Positions 1 through 10,630 of a stretch of 64,000 nucleotides of DNA are shown here, in pieces. Below the pieces are notes generated by a model, which was given only the letters and a program-made list of their open reading frames with translations, did no database searches and was not told the origin of the DNA. Origin of the DNA: Taeniopygia guttata. Taxonomy: Eukaryota > Chordata > Aves > Passeriformes > Estrildidae. Position 1 is the first letter of the stretch. Each line of letters opens with the position of its first letter. The position numbers and the translations under genes were made by a program. The DNA lies in assembly GCF_048771995.1 (NCBI RefSeq), contig NC_133044.1:640001-704000 (forward strand), given 5' to 3'.

Positions 1-64
1 AGAAACACTTCTTTTAGTGGTTACTAGCACTTTTGGAAATGGAGATTCTCCAGGTAACGGAAAG
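1..64 (+). CDS. NOS2: NOS2 exon, FMN module (5'-partial)
   Basis: The reading frame starts at base 2 and gives the FMN phosphate-loop segment [18 protein letters not shown]. It ends in phase 0 before the donor GTAATG at 65. The true 5' end of the exon may lie before the window. Confidence 0.88.
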
Positions 65-3000
65 GTAATGTTCACCTCAGAAGTGTGTATGAGATTCAGC
101 TCAAAGACCAAAGACAAACCTTTCATTTATCTCATGTCCTTCAGTAATATATAGATCAGGTTTCAGATCAGAGTATTCTGTCTTAAATCAGAGTATTTTT
201 CTAACCTGAAGTATTTAATGTATTTTTTTGCAGACCTTGAAGGACTCTTTGCTCAGACTAAAACTGCTGAGAAATAAAATTAGGTAAAAATACTTTGTTG
301 TTTGGTTTGCATGTGATTGAGTCCTTTAGCACTCCATATAACATAACACAACAATCTTCTTTTCATTTCCTTCTGCAGGTATGCTGTGTTTGGTCTGGGG
401 TCCAGCATGTACCCAGAGTTCTGTGCCTTTGCTCATGCCATTGACCAAAAACTGGCCCAACTCGGGGCTTCCCAGCTCACTCCAGTGGGTGAAGGGGATG
501 AACTCAATGGGCAAGAAGAAGCTTTCCGCAGCTGGGCAGTCAGTGCTTTCCAGGTGAATATAGAAATACATCTCATATTCTAGTCACTCATCCATTCATT
601 TTAGTGCACTTCCCATAAAAATGAGAGAAAATGAAGGAAACCAAACATCTGAATTTATATCTGAATTTGGAACTCCCCTCTTGTCTACTGCTTGCCTAAC
701 AAGGAGAGGGAACTGGATCCCTTTTCTATTATTCTTTAATATCTACACAAAATTGCGTGAACAGTTTTGGATAATGGAATGCTGAAATGCTGTTAAAGTA
801 TGAACAAGTGTAGCATCAGACTTCTGGATTTTTTGCAGTTGATCTTTTTTGGCTATACTGTTATAGAAATGGAACCTTACTGAACTCACTGAATCCACAC
901 ACCAGAAGCACTAAAAACCAGCAATCTGTGAAACTGGTAGCTCCTTGTTAGGATTATGACAATGCTAAGAATATTTTTTTACTGTGAATAGCCTTTACCT
1001 TTGTGGGTTTTTTATCTAGGCTGCCTGTGACATCTTTAACGTCCGTGGGAGACACAGTATTCAGTTGCCTAAGATCTACACCTCTGAGGAAAGATGGGAC
1101 CCTACCAATTACAGGCTAGTGCATGACTCCCAGCCCATGGACCTGGCTAAAGGTATTGCTCCCACCTTCCCCTCCCTCTGCCTTTGCTGCTTCAGAGGGG
1201 CTGCACTGTGAAAGTTTCTCAGAAGTGTTCTTGGCCCTGATGGATGGTAGAATGTGCATAATGAAGTACATGGTCAGATTTAAAAAGACACTGGTTTACA
1301 TAGAATAAGTTATCTTTTCCAGCACAATAGCACTGGAACTATCACACATTTGGACAGCCCTAGGGGAACAAAAGCTGAGATGAACTGCTTTTAGTCAGGG
1401 AATGGGGCACACACAACTGACTGATGGTTGGTCACCTTCTAGGGCAAGCGTGGTTCAGTTCTCCTCTTCATATTATTTGAATACAATTTAAACAAACCTA
1501 ATCACAAGGTTACCAAGACTCATATCCTCTTTTCTCACCAGCTCTTGCAAACATTCATGCCAAGGATGTAATTCCCATGAAGCTGAAATTTAGGCAGAAT
1601 CTTCAAAGTTTGAAGTCCAGGTATGCTACCTTATTCTTTTGAATATTGCAACACCACATTTTCCTAAAATCTTAAACATCTGAAGTGCCTAGTTATAAAC
1701 ATCTTCTCCCTGCAGTTATTACAAAAGGTACTGGATTTTTTTGTACTGTCCTTGATAGCAGCATGTGAGCTGTGCAGTCTGCAGTGAGGCAGCCCTTCCA
1801 CTGGCTGACTCCAGGCATGTTTATTCTGTACTGGACAGACCAGGCACAACTTCAGCACCCACTTTGTTTGGATACAAGTACTTCACATGCCTGGACTCTG
1901 ATTTGTTTAAGTCTCTGTGAAGCCCTAAGCTGGTCTGGTATTTGGTAATGAACACAAGAGAGCCCTTGCCAAGTGCCACTGTAGATTTATTCCTTTCCTG
2001 TGCAGTCCAAGGGAAATCCTGTCAATGTAACCAGGATCTGTCTCTTTCTCTTTCTTTGCTATCCAGTCGTGTCACCATTCTGGTTAAACTTCACTGTGAG
2101 ACAGATCAGGAAGTGCACTACCTTCCCGGGGAGCACATCGGGATTTTCCCAGGCAACCAGGCAGAATTAGTCCATGGCATTATTGCACATGTCAAGGATG
2201 CCCCTCCAGCTGATCAGACTATCAGGCTTGAAACCTGCATTGATGGTAAGTTGGGTCTCTTTAGACAAAACAACAGAGAATGTTGGACAGATTCCTTTAA
2301 AATTCCTAAGGATTTTTGCTGACTGAATTTGATTCTATGATCCTTTTCTCAAGTTTCAATAGGATTTTGTTGCTGCTTTTTAGTTATTCCTGTAATTATT
2401 GGTTCTGGTTTTGCCCTTTCTGTAAAAACCATGACTTCACCAGGATTTGCAGAGGTATCCAATGTGACTCTAATTCAGTTGTTGAATTGGCCATTGACTG
2501 CAATTAAATTAATTAACAGTTTGCTTATTGCTACATGTAAGAGTCCTAAAATAGACATATATGTCCTGCCCATCTTTCCCATATTAGTAGGAACAATCAG
2601 GATTCTGGAATACGGGAAGATGGTTTTCCTAAATGAAAGACTGTGCCTTTCCAAGTGGTGTTTTGTTGTCATGAAGTTTTCTGTGGCAGATCCTCCCCTT
2701 ACAAAACATGCAAAACCTCACAATAACCTCTCTCAGAAGGGCCCTGTGGTCTAGACCTGCTGCATCCTCACCTGAAGGGGTATTTTGAAGGACACTGAGT
2801 TTTGCAAAGCTCTAGAGCTGTCAAATACCACGGATGTTGCTAAGTGTCCTTTTCTTTCCCTCATTTCCAGGTGGGTACTGGGCAAGTCACAAAAAGATTC
2901 CAGCCTGCACACTACCTGAGGCTTTGACATACTTGCTTGATATCACTACTCCACCCTCCCAACAACTGCTAAAAAAACTCTCCCAGCTGGTGACAGCAGA

Positions 3001-6000
3001 AGGAGATAAGCAAAGGCTGGAGGTGCTGTGTCAGGTGAGCCTTAGGGCTGCAGGAGTTTAGTTTGCAGTACACTGGGTTCTCTGATGCCCTTTGACTCTA
3101 GCAGAAGTTTAAGAATTTTTTGTAGCGATGGATTTTTATGCCTCTCTTACATATTGTGTGGTCTTAGAAAGCCAACCACAGTGAGAGAAGGAGGGGTCTG
3201 AGGCTCAGCTTGGGTGTGGGAGCCAACATCTGGTGTTTCCTGTGGTTCTGGGTGGGTTATTTGCTGGCCTGGTTCTCTTGCCTCGTGGTGGTTCCTGATG
3301 AGACGCCCTTAAAGGCCTTACACTTTGCATGTAGAGGAGCTGCAGGGGAGCTGGTAGATGTTTTTGTCAGATAATTTGCTACCCTGAGAGTCAGAGGGAT
3401 GTGGCTTTAAGTAATGACTCATAGGTGTGGTGAGTGCTGGCTCCTCCTACCAGGTTCAGGGAGGCTTGGGAGGGATCAGGACCCGGGACTACACAATTTC
3501 ATGGGTGTGCCCTGACAGGGAGCTGAGAAATGAATTCTGCTTCAGTTTCTGTATCCTCGCTGAGAGAGCAAGTGTCTGAGAACTTTGTAGTGGGGGTTCT
3601 GAGCTTCCATGTTCAAAATGAAATTATTTCTTAGGAAACCCCAGTATTGGTCCTGGCAAAGTTTTGAGAACACTTTGTTGATTTACCTGCATATTTAATT
3701 GATTGTAAAGCACGAATCTTATTTATAAGTGATGTTTCAAATACACCCGCCCTCCTGAACACAGCATGACCTGGTAATGTTGTGGCAATGCCCTTTGGCT
3801 TTTAGAGCACAGAAGAATACAATAAATGGAAGTTTTACAACAGCCCAAACATCCTGGAGGTGCTGGAGGAGTTCCCCTCTGCTGAGGTCTCCGCAGCTTT
3901 CCTGCTGACTCAGCTGCCACTTCTGAAGCCCAGGTACTATTCTGTCAGCTCCTCCTGTGACCTGACAGCCAGAGAGATTCATCTGACAGTTGCAGTTGTA
4001 AACTACAGGACAAGAGGTAATGAACTGTTGTTTTCATCTCTCTCTTAATTAAATGGTATTTAGACTACATTGTGGTTCAGGAAAAAATCTTTCTGCCATA
4101 CAGCATGAAGCGTATCTGTAATAAAAAAATTTGTGTTGTCATACCTGCAGAATAGTACCTGCAGGGCAGGTGTTCCTCCTGGGCCAAGATTTGCTAAAAT
4201 CCTGCACCATCATCACTGTATCCATGTTTTATAAATCATTACTAGACATACATTTATTTTAAAGGTACAATTTAAAGTGTGCTTTTTTAAAAACAGAGGG
4301 CTTTTGGGTGCTATCAGAGGTGTTCTGCCTTGCTCTGCTTTTAGATGGTGAAGGGCCTTTGCACCATGGAGTCTGCAGCACCTGGCTGAACACAATAGAG
4401 CTCAACGAAACTGTTCCCTGCTTCATCCGCAGGTAAAGAAAATTAAATAAGAGCAGCTTGTAGTTCAGCTTCTCAGTGTGTTTTCCTTTGTTTGGATGTT
4501 TTCAAGTGACTGCTGAGTTGAAGTTGAATAGCTGGGTCTGAGAAGATAGAGAATTCCCTGTCTTCCAGAGATTAAATCTTTTACCATGCCTTACATTTAG
4601 TAAAATTACATATAATTAGAAAATTCTGAAATAATTCTATTCCTATGACCCCATCCCCGCTGTTCGCTTCTCCACTGCAGAGCAAGGAAAGGGGAGGGAA
4701 CAAGGAGCACCCAGTTCAGCCCCACTGCTGCTTTCACACTGGGCACTTGGGCTTTGCTGCTCAGTCATCCAAGCAACTGAAGGTGGGTTTCATCAGAAAC
4801 CAGTTACCTAATTAACATGTTCTTGCCTTTCAGTGCTAATGAGTTCCACCTCCCGGAGGAGCCATCCAAGCCCTGCATTCTGATCGGCTCGGGCACGGGG
4901 ATTGCTCCCTTCAGGAGCTTCTGGCTGCAGCGCCTCTATGACCTGGAGCACAGAGGTACCTGCGGGGGCCCGGGGCAGGGCTGGCTCGGGGACACCCCCA
5001 GTCCTGCAGCCAGGGCTCTGCAGCTCAGACAGCCACAAACGTCAGCCAGGAGCTCCTGCAGGCACCGCAGGCTCGGGGCACTGGCACAGCCAGCCCATCC
5101 CAGGGACCATTCCCGTGTGCAGGGGTCGCCTGGGGACTGGAGGGCACAGCCTGTGTGCCAGTCCTGTGTGTCAGTGGCTGCCCCAGACACTCAGACTGCC
5201 ACTGTCCCACGCGGTTGCAGGGCTCAGAGGAGGGGACATGACCCTGCTGTTCGGCTGCCGGCATCCAGACCTGGATCACATCTACAGGGAAGAGACTGAG
5301 GAGATGAAGAGGAAGGGAGTCCTGAGTGATGTCTACACAGCTTACTCCAGACTGCCTGGCCAAGAGAAAGTAAGGCTGGTTCCTTTGTTCTTTAAGGGTT
5401 AACTCCTCTAGAATCATCCCTCAAGTTAAGATCTGGGCTCTGGTTGTTCTTAAAAAAATGTTAGCATTTTGCTGAAGTTTACTGTGAGCAGCTTTGAGCT
5501 TCTTCAAATGAAGAAAAATCTCCCTGTGCACTCTAGCACAAGCAAGGTGTGCTATAAATTGCTATAAATATAACCCCTCACTGCCATAGAGAGGCACGTC
5601 TAGTGCAAACAGCCTTTGGAACTAGAACTGGAACATTTTCAGAAACCTTGTATTTTGCAGGATTTGATTAGCCCCTGAGTTAGAAATGAGTTGGCACTGG
5701 CCATTTTTCCCCATTTTAATGACACAGTGACCATGGAAATAAATTTTATGTAGAAGAGTCTTGACTGGGAAAAAAACAGAATAAAAGTTATCCTCTTTTT
5801 AGCTCTCCTGGCAGTTAGGAGACTTTGGCACGTAGAAGAGTTTTTGTTTGACCAAGAGACGAGCCCAGCTTCCAAATCTAGGCTTGTAAAGGGCAACCTG
5901 AAGATGTTTTTCATCTTTTCTGCGGTGCAGGACAGAGCTGGAACAGACAGGGCACCCAGAGCCTTAGTGCACAGACCCACGCTGGACTGGGAAGAGCCAG

Positions 6001-6777
6001 CAGCCCAAGCAGCATTTCAGAAGCCTGGTGTGCTGACGGTTTCTGTGTTTCCAGGTGTACGTCCAGGACGTGCTGCAGGGGCAGCTGGCGGCCCGTGTGT
6101 GCGAGGTGCTGCAGGGGCAGCAGGGCCATGTGTACGTGTGCGGGGACGTGCGCATGGCGCGGGACGTGGCCGGGGCGCTGCGGGCGCTGCTCGCCCGCGC
6201 CCTGCGCCTCAGCCAGCAGCAGGCCAGCGAGTTCCTGCAGCAGCTCAAGGTAGTGTCATCACGGGCCGTGGGTGGGCACAGCCGGGCTCGGGGGCTGTGA
6301 GCTCCTGGGAGTGCTCGCACAGGGACCGGGCTTCTGCTCGGTCAGGCTCACAGGGGGACTCTGCTGCTCTGCCTGGGGTGGCCTGGGGATCAGCACTGCA
6401 GGGTGTTGGGAACATCAGGAGCTTGAGGCTTTATCGTACCAGCAGAGGAGAAGTGAGTGCAGAATTTGTGGGTCCATTACTAAGAGCCCAGTGCCTGGGG
6501 CTGCTGCTTTTTCAGACCCTCTTGTTATTAGAACCTCATCCTCGGATTTGGGAGCTCCCTTTCACTGGCAGTAACAAAAGTCTACAACCACAGAACCAGT
6601 GCTACAAATGCAAAAGGCCTTTTAGTTACTGAACTGATGGATAAGGAGTAGCTGGCAGCATTTCATCCATTTCTTGGGTGTCCTTTCTTTTTGCAGAGCC
6701 AAAAGCGATACCATGAAGATATATTTGGGGCTGTGTTCGCACATGAAGTCAAAAGAGCTTTGCAACCCACCAGCTGA
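1..6777 (+). CDS. NOS2: Inducible nitric oxide synthase, C-terminal reductase half (13 exons, 5'-partial)
   Basis: Joined exons are 1-64, 234-283, 379-553, 1020-1152, 1542-1620, 2067-2245, 2871-3034, 3806-4016, 4345-4432, 4834-4955, 5221-5369, 6055-6249 and 6697-6777. All introns are GT-AG and the phases agree, giving 562 residues and a TGA. The product moves electrons from NADPH through FAD and FMN to the heme of the partner subunit, which makes NO and citrulline from arginine. Visible motifs are the FMN-binding [12 protein letters not shown] and [12 protein letters not shown], the FAD-contacting RYYSVSSS, the NADPH-binding [13 protein letters not shown] and [12 protein letters not shown], and the terminal [14 protein letters not shown]. 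The FMN module lacks room for the long autoinhibitory insert of constitutive NOS enzymes, which together with the sequence favours the inducible isoform. The heme and calmodulin parts lie left of the window. It is convergent with KSR1. Confidence 0.95.
234..283 (+). CDS. NOS2: NOS2 exon, FMN module helix
   Basis: A 50-nt exon between a T-rich acceptor (TTTTTTTGCAG) and the donor GTAAAA. It encodes [16 protein letters not shown] plus two bases of the Arg that opens the next exon. Confidence 0.9.
379..553 (+). CDS. NOS2: NOS2 exon, FMN isoalloxazine-binding region
   Basis: It encodes (R)[15 protein letters not shown] through [10 protein letters not shown]. This includes the FGLGSSxYPxFC loop that contacts the flavin ring in NOS and cytochrome P450 reductase. 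Acceptor TTCTGCAG, donor CAG|GTGAAT. The 175-nt length keeps phase. Confidence 0.93.
1020..1152 (+). CDS. NOS2: NOS2 exon, FMN to FAD connecting segment
   Basis: It encodes [18 protein letters not shown] through SQPMDLAK, the linker between the FMN module and the FAD/connecting domain. It starts after TTTATCTAG and ends one base into the next Ala codon before GTATTG. Confidence 0.92.
1542..1620 (+). CDS. NOS2: NOS2 exon, connecting domain
   Basis: A 79-nt exon encoding (A)[19 protein letters not shown] and LQSLKS. Acceptor TTTCTCACCAG, donor CCAG|GTATGC. Confidence 0.92.
2067..2245 (+). CDS. NOS2: NOS2 exon, FAD domain
   Basis: It encodes (S)[35 protein letters not shown] and onward to RLETCID. 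The [11 protein letters not shown] block is characteristic of NOS and P450 reductase FAD domains. A long CT-rich tract leads to the acceptor ATCCAG. Confidence 0.94.
2871..3034 (+). CDS. NOS2: NOS2 exon, FAD/connecting domain
   Basis: It encodes (G)[18 protein letters not shown] through QRLEVLCQ, with [16 protein letters not shown] in the middle, a signature of NOS reductase connecting domains. Acceptor TTTCCAG, donor CAG|GTGAGC. Confidence 0.94.
3806..4016 (+). CDS. NOS2: NOS2 exon, FAD-binding RxYS motif
   Basis: A 211-nt exon encoding [19 protein letters not shown] to VAVVNYRTR. It contains RYYSVSSS, whose Arg and Ser contact FAD phosphates in this family. An internal CAG|GTACTA could look like a donor, but the protein is continuous across it. 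Confidence 0.94.
4345..4432 (+). CDS. NOS2: NOS2 exon, FAD domain
   Basis: An 88-nt exon encoding (D)[14 protein letters not shown] through ETVPCFIR. The GVCSTWL segment is a family hallmark next to the flavin. Acceptor GCTTTTAG, donor CGCAG|GTAAAG. Confidence 0.94.
4834..4955 (+). CDS. NOS2: NOS2 exon, NADPH-binding glycine loop
   Basis: It encodes (S)[18 protein letters not shown], then [20 protein letters not shown]. This is the [13 protein letters not shown] pyrophosphate-binding loop of NADPH-dependent diflavin reductases. Confidence 0.95.
5221..5369 (+). CDS. NOS2: NOS2 exon, NADPH domain
   Basis: It encodes (G)[19 protein letters not shown] through SRLPGQEK. The LFGCRxPDxDHIY block binds NADPH in NOS. 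The preceding intron is short (265 bp) and GC-rich. Confidence 0.94.
6055..6249 (+). CDS. NOS2: NOS2 exon, NADPH domain, strongly GC-rich
   Basis: A 65-codon, phase 0-0 exon encoding [15 protein letters not shown], then [12 protein letters not shown], and ending SEFLQQLK. The [12 protein letters not shown] motif forms part of the NADPH site. Nearly every third base is G or C, and the exon is rich in Ala, Leu, Arg and Gln, unlike the AT-richer exons before it. Confidence 0.94.
6697..6777 (+). CDS. NOS2: NOS2 terminal coding exon with stop
   Basis: It encodes [14 protein letters not shown], then a short tail [12 protein letters not shown] and TGA at 6775-6777. The [11 protein letters not shown] segment is the conserved end of the NOS reductase. 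The regulatory tail after GAVF is only 12 residues. Confidence 0.94.
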   Translation, partial: SQKRYHEDIFGAVFAHEVKRALQPTS

Positions 6778-7490
6778 AGAACAAACTAACTTGTGTTTTA
6801 GACAATATTTGCACATTTGTTGCTATTTTCAAAAAACAAAGACTCAAATCCTCCTTCTTACACTTGTTCAATCATGCATGTGTATAGGATTGTGGGATTT
6901 GACTCTTAAACCTCAGCCTTAATTATGTAAAATATTAAATTTAACTTTTTTTGCTATTTATTCTGACATTTTAATACATTATCTTAATAGTGAAAGTGCA
7001 AATTATTTTTAATACCATCTATGCTAGTATAAATCTGGTCATTTTTATACATACAAGGAAAATCTACAGTTTTGTACTAACTAGAGCTTGAAATCTTTTT
7101 TTTTAATGTACTGTTTATCTTTGTGACCTTATTTATATCAGATTGGTTTACTTGCATATTATCTTCACTTGAAAGCAGGTGAATGCATGGTTGTGTTGCT
7201 GGGAGTCGTCTGGCCATGTGCCTGGATCTGGAGCAGTGTTTGCAAATGAAATAATAATGTGCTGGTCCCAAAGTGGCAACTCCTGCTGCATCCTCCTCAG
7301 GTGTGTCTGCTCAGCAGGTAGCAATGGGGAATTCTGCTTTGTGGGACTCAGGTACATTAACCTCAGCTGTTGTTGCTGTTGTTGTTACAGAGCCTATAGC
7401 AGGAAGGTTCAAAAAATTCCAAGGCACTTTGTACATTTGAATGCTCTGGTTTACTTGATTTGTTTGTAATAAAATCTGCCTTTATACTGA
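6778..7490 (+). other. NOS2: NOS2 3'UTR, AU-rich
   Basis: About 710 bp between the TGA and the poly(A) site. It is AT-rich and contains AUUUA pentamers at 6956-6960 and 7131-7135. AU-rich elements in mammalian iNOS 3'UTRs control mRNA stability, so the same role is inferred here. The 3' end is estimated from the poly(A) signal. Confidence 0.75.
7468..7473 (+). terminator. NOS2: NOS2 poly(A) signal AATAAA
   Basis: A canonical hexamer, followed about 25-40 bases later by a GT-containing stretch (GCGTGTGG). Cleavage is expected near 7485-7495. Confidence 0.7.
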
Positions 7491-8384
7491 GACAAAGCGT
7501 GTGGATCAGTGAACCTCTTCTTGCTCTTGGCTCCAGCCGGCAAAGGCAGAGGTAACAAACAACTCTTGGGCTGTGCTGAGGTGGGTTTGGCTCCAGGCAA
7601 CACTCCTCCCTGAGCTAAGGGCATCTCCAGGAGTTACAGTCTGCCTGCGATCACTTTTGCATTTTTGTTACTGTCAGGCAAGTGTGAGTTTGCACCAGGG
7701 AGAGACTGGCTTGAAACTGCCCTCACTGTATTTGGCCTTGGGCTCTTTCTACATGTTGCAGTTACATCAGAAATAGTTCCTTCTCTGAAATTACCATGGC
7801 TAGATGAGCATATTAAAAAGGTGAGATTTTCCTGTCATCCCTTGTCTCCAGGAGCTGGAATTGATGAAGGCAGAGTTGAGACTCCAAAGTCAGCAGTGCT
7901 GTGTGTGAACAGTGTGTTTCACACGTGCTGCAGGACAGCCCTTAGCCACAGGACCTGGAACTCGGCTGGGTTACTGAGGTAGCTGTGCACCCCGCTGGGC
8001 TGGGACTGGACTGGGCGTTACAGATTAACACTTCTGCAGGTAGTGTGCTTGTTTCATTGACTCTTAAACCAAATTTATGTGGCTTTAAGGGAATTTAGCA
8101 TCCAGAACAGGCTGTGTGCCAGGCACTGAGGTGCAGACAAACGTTGCTCTTAGCCTTGTTCTGTACCTGGTTTTGGGTACTGGTGAAACCCCCAGGAACA
8201 GGGCTGAACTGGGGCAGCTGGAGAGTCCTGGGCTGGCAGCACAGGAGCACTGCTGGCTGCCCTCCGCCCCTGAGTGCACAGGGTGCATTCCTGAGCTTTG
8301 GGGAGCAGTCTGACAGTGGGATATACTTCGAGCCTGATTTTCATAGCACTATTAACTGAAGGAAAAGGACTCAGTAACACTCGC
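7491..8384. other. Convergent gap between NOS2 and KSR1 transcript ends
   Basis: No exon-like or repeat-like structure is recognised. Short ORFs on both strands show no known motif. It is bounded by the NOS2 poly(A) signal and the most distal candidate KSR1 poly(A) signal. Confidence 0.5.
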
Positions 8385-8401
8385 TTTATCCAGACCAAAG
8401 A

Positions 8402-8407
8402 TTTATT
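8402..8407 (-). terminator. KSR1: Distal candidate KSR1 poly(A) signal
   Basis: AATAAA on the minus strand (TTTATT on plus). It is the most distal strong hexamer before the convergent gap. Confidence 0.4.
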
Positions 8408-10624
8408 CACTGAAAAGATTCCTACATATCCAGAATTCCAGTAGCATAGAGTGCAATTTTTTTTTCTTTTTTCTTTTTTGTTGGTTGCATAAACTAATAC
8501 AGAAACTGTTGTTAATTCTAACAATTTGTAATTAATTTAATAGTAATTCTGGAAGACACTCAGTTCATAGAAAATATAAAAAAAAATTTGTACTGTACAA
8601 AGTTTACATCACATTTGAAAAGAAAACGTGTCCATGTTCACCATGTTACGACCATTTACATTCACTACTGACATGTGGCTCCTGTAGCAGCATTGCACAG
8701 CACTGTCACACTGACAGCTCCACCGGGGCGGGACGTGACACGAACACAACCCAGGGACTTTGCTTGGTGTGCGGGGCTGGGACAGCTCCGTGGCCCCAGG
8801 CTCTGTGCCCAGAGCTCGGCCGGGTGTCCCTGGCTGGCCAAAACAAAAACCACCCTGCAGACACTGCCGGTCTCTCCTCTGGCTGCGCTGGGGCAGAGCA
8901 TCAGCTTTGTGTTCAAGGGCAATTTATGGGTGTCCCACACACCAGCCATGTCAGGCTGGATTCCAATCCCATCTCCTCGTTAAGGGCAGGCTATGAACAA
9001 GCCCCCGTGCCAGGACTGGAGCACATCCCACAGTGTCCAGCATCCTGACCGGGGCAAGGCAGGGCACAAAGGGCTCCACACGCAGGGCCTGACCTGCACG
9101 GGAGGGACCAAGGGTCACAGTCTGTGCTTGCAACCCCACACACAATGTTCTGGGTGTCCCAGCTCTCAGGGCCTGCTTTATGCACCCAAAATCTGAGTGA
9201 GGAGCACCCCGAGCTGCTGCTGCCTTGACACTGACTGAGCTAAGGCCCAGTCTGCATCCAGCAGCAGCTCCTGCCCTACCCTCCCTCAGGCAGGAAGCTC
9301 ATGCAGGGTTCCAGCCCAGGGGCAGCACCTTTTTTCCCTGCTTTGGGTTTGTGTTGTGCTGCTCTTAACTAAGCAGCACTTGGGGGAAAAGAACTTCTGC
9401 TTCAGGCTGCTGACACGCAGGTAGTGAGAACATCAGACCCCAAGGGGGACAGGGGATTAGGACAGCACTTCAGTGCCTGGCCATGCCAAACCCATTTCTC
9501 TTTTTGATCTGAAACACATTTTAAACGTCTTTGTCAACACTTGTAAGAGGCTACAATAGACTGAGGCTACAACACATGACTGAGGCTCTCTGCTCAACAG
9601 AACTCGTGTTTTGTGCCACTTAGTTCCTCACACAAGGCAGCCAAACTGAGGGCTGGTGCTTTGCTGGCTCAGAGATCTGGGAGCTCCCCCCGAGCCTTGG
9701 GGATGATGGTGGGGAAAGGGGAGCCTCTGATAATGGGTCCTGCAATTGATTTCCAAGGGGGATGTTGCATCTGTCACCTCCATAACCTCCACACTGCACT
9801 GGAGGAGGGGGTGGGTTTTGGTTTTAAAACTAACCTCTGAAGCAAATTTGAGGTGTTGGTGTCAGGCAGAACCTCCAGGCCCAGATACTGCCTTGGTTAC
9901 AAGATTTGTTTCTCTTAAAGGTTTTTTCCCTCATAGTAACTGCTTTGGTCCTATGTTTTTCAAACAAAGAACTTGCAAGCTCAAACGTGGCCAACTGTAG
10001 GCAGTGGCAACACTCTGTGTGTGTGCGCGTGCAGGAGCTCTGAAGCTCTGTGCATCAAGGCCTTGGTTTAATGCATTATTTAGGGACAGCTTTTCCCTTG
10101 TCCTGTTTCTCTTGCCTTTCCCTGCACTCAAACTTGTGTCTGAACTTCAAAAGAAGAATTTGGTCCCTGTGCAAAGCTGTGGACAAGTCATGAGTTTTAT
10201 TTTTTAAGGCCAGCAATTCTTAATTCCTCTGGGATTGTATGAGGAAGCAGGTTTTAGTGTGAGTTCTGTGGAGAAGAGCACTTGAGTCATTAACTGAGAG
10301 CCAGCTCCCATGGCCAGACACTCTATCTGCAGCAGCTCTGTTCTGGTAGCCAAATTCAGGGAGACCCAGAGGTGGAGCAGCCCTGCTGAAACAACGGTGG
10401 CTTGGGCAAGTGCCAGTGCAGCAGGCCGGGCTCTGCCTTCAGGAGAGAGCTGGCCTCTGGAAGGCAAACACCTCACAGGAGCCTCGTCACTGTGCCACAG
10501 CCAGGGGACCCCGCTCTGAGGGCAGAGTGGCTCCTACTAACCATGGACACAAGGAGCAACCAGGAACAGCTCAGCTCTTTTTCAGTGCTATTTGAGAATG
10601 GCTGTAGTTCAACTTGATTCACTG

Positions 10625-10630
10625 TTTATT
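10625..10630 (-). terminator. KSR1: Proximal candidate KSR1 poly(A) signal
   Basis: AATAAA on the minus strand in a locally AT-rich context, about 1.7 kb after the stop codon. A further hexamer lies at 10196-10201. Confidence 0.4.

Noticed and set aside
1942-2322. 126-residue plus-strand ORF starting in a NOS2 intron
   Set aside because: Only the part from 2067 to 2245 matches NOS2. The rest is intron read through the acceptor and donor.
2326-2342. TGATTCTATGATCC as a CR1 3' tail
   Set aside because: It resembles the CR1 terminal repeat, but only one copy is present and there is no CR1-like sequence before it.
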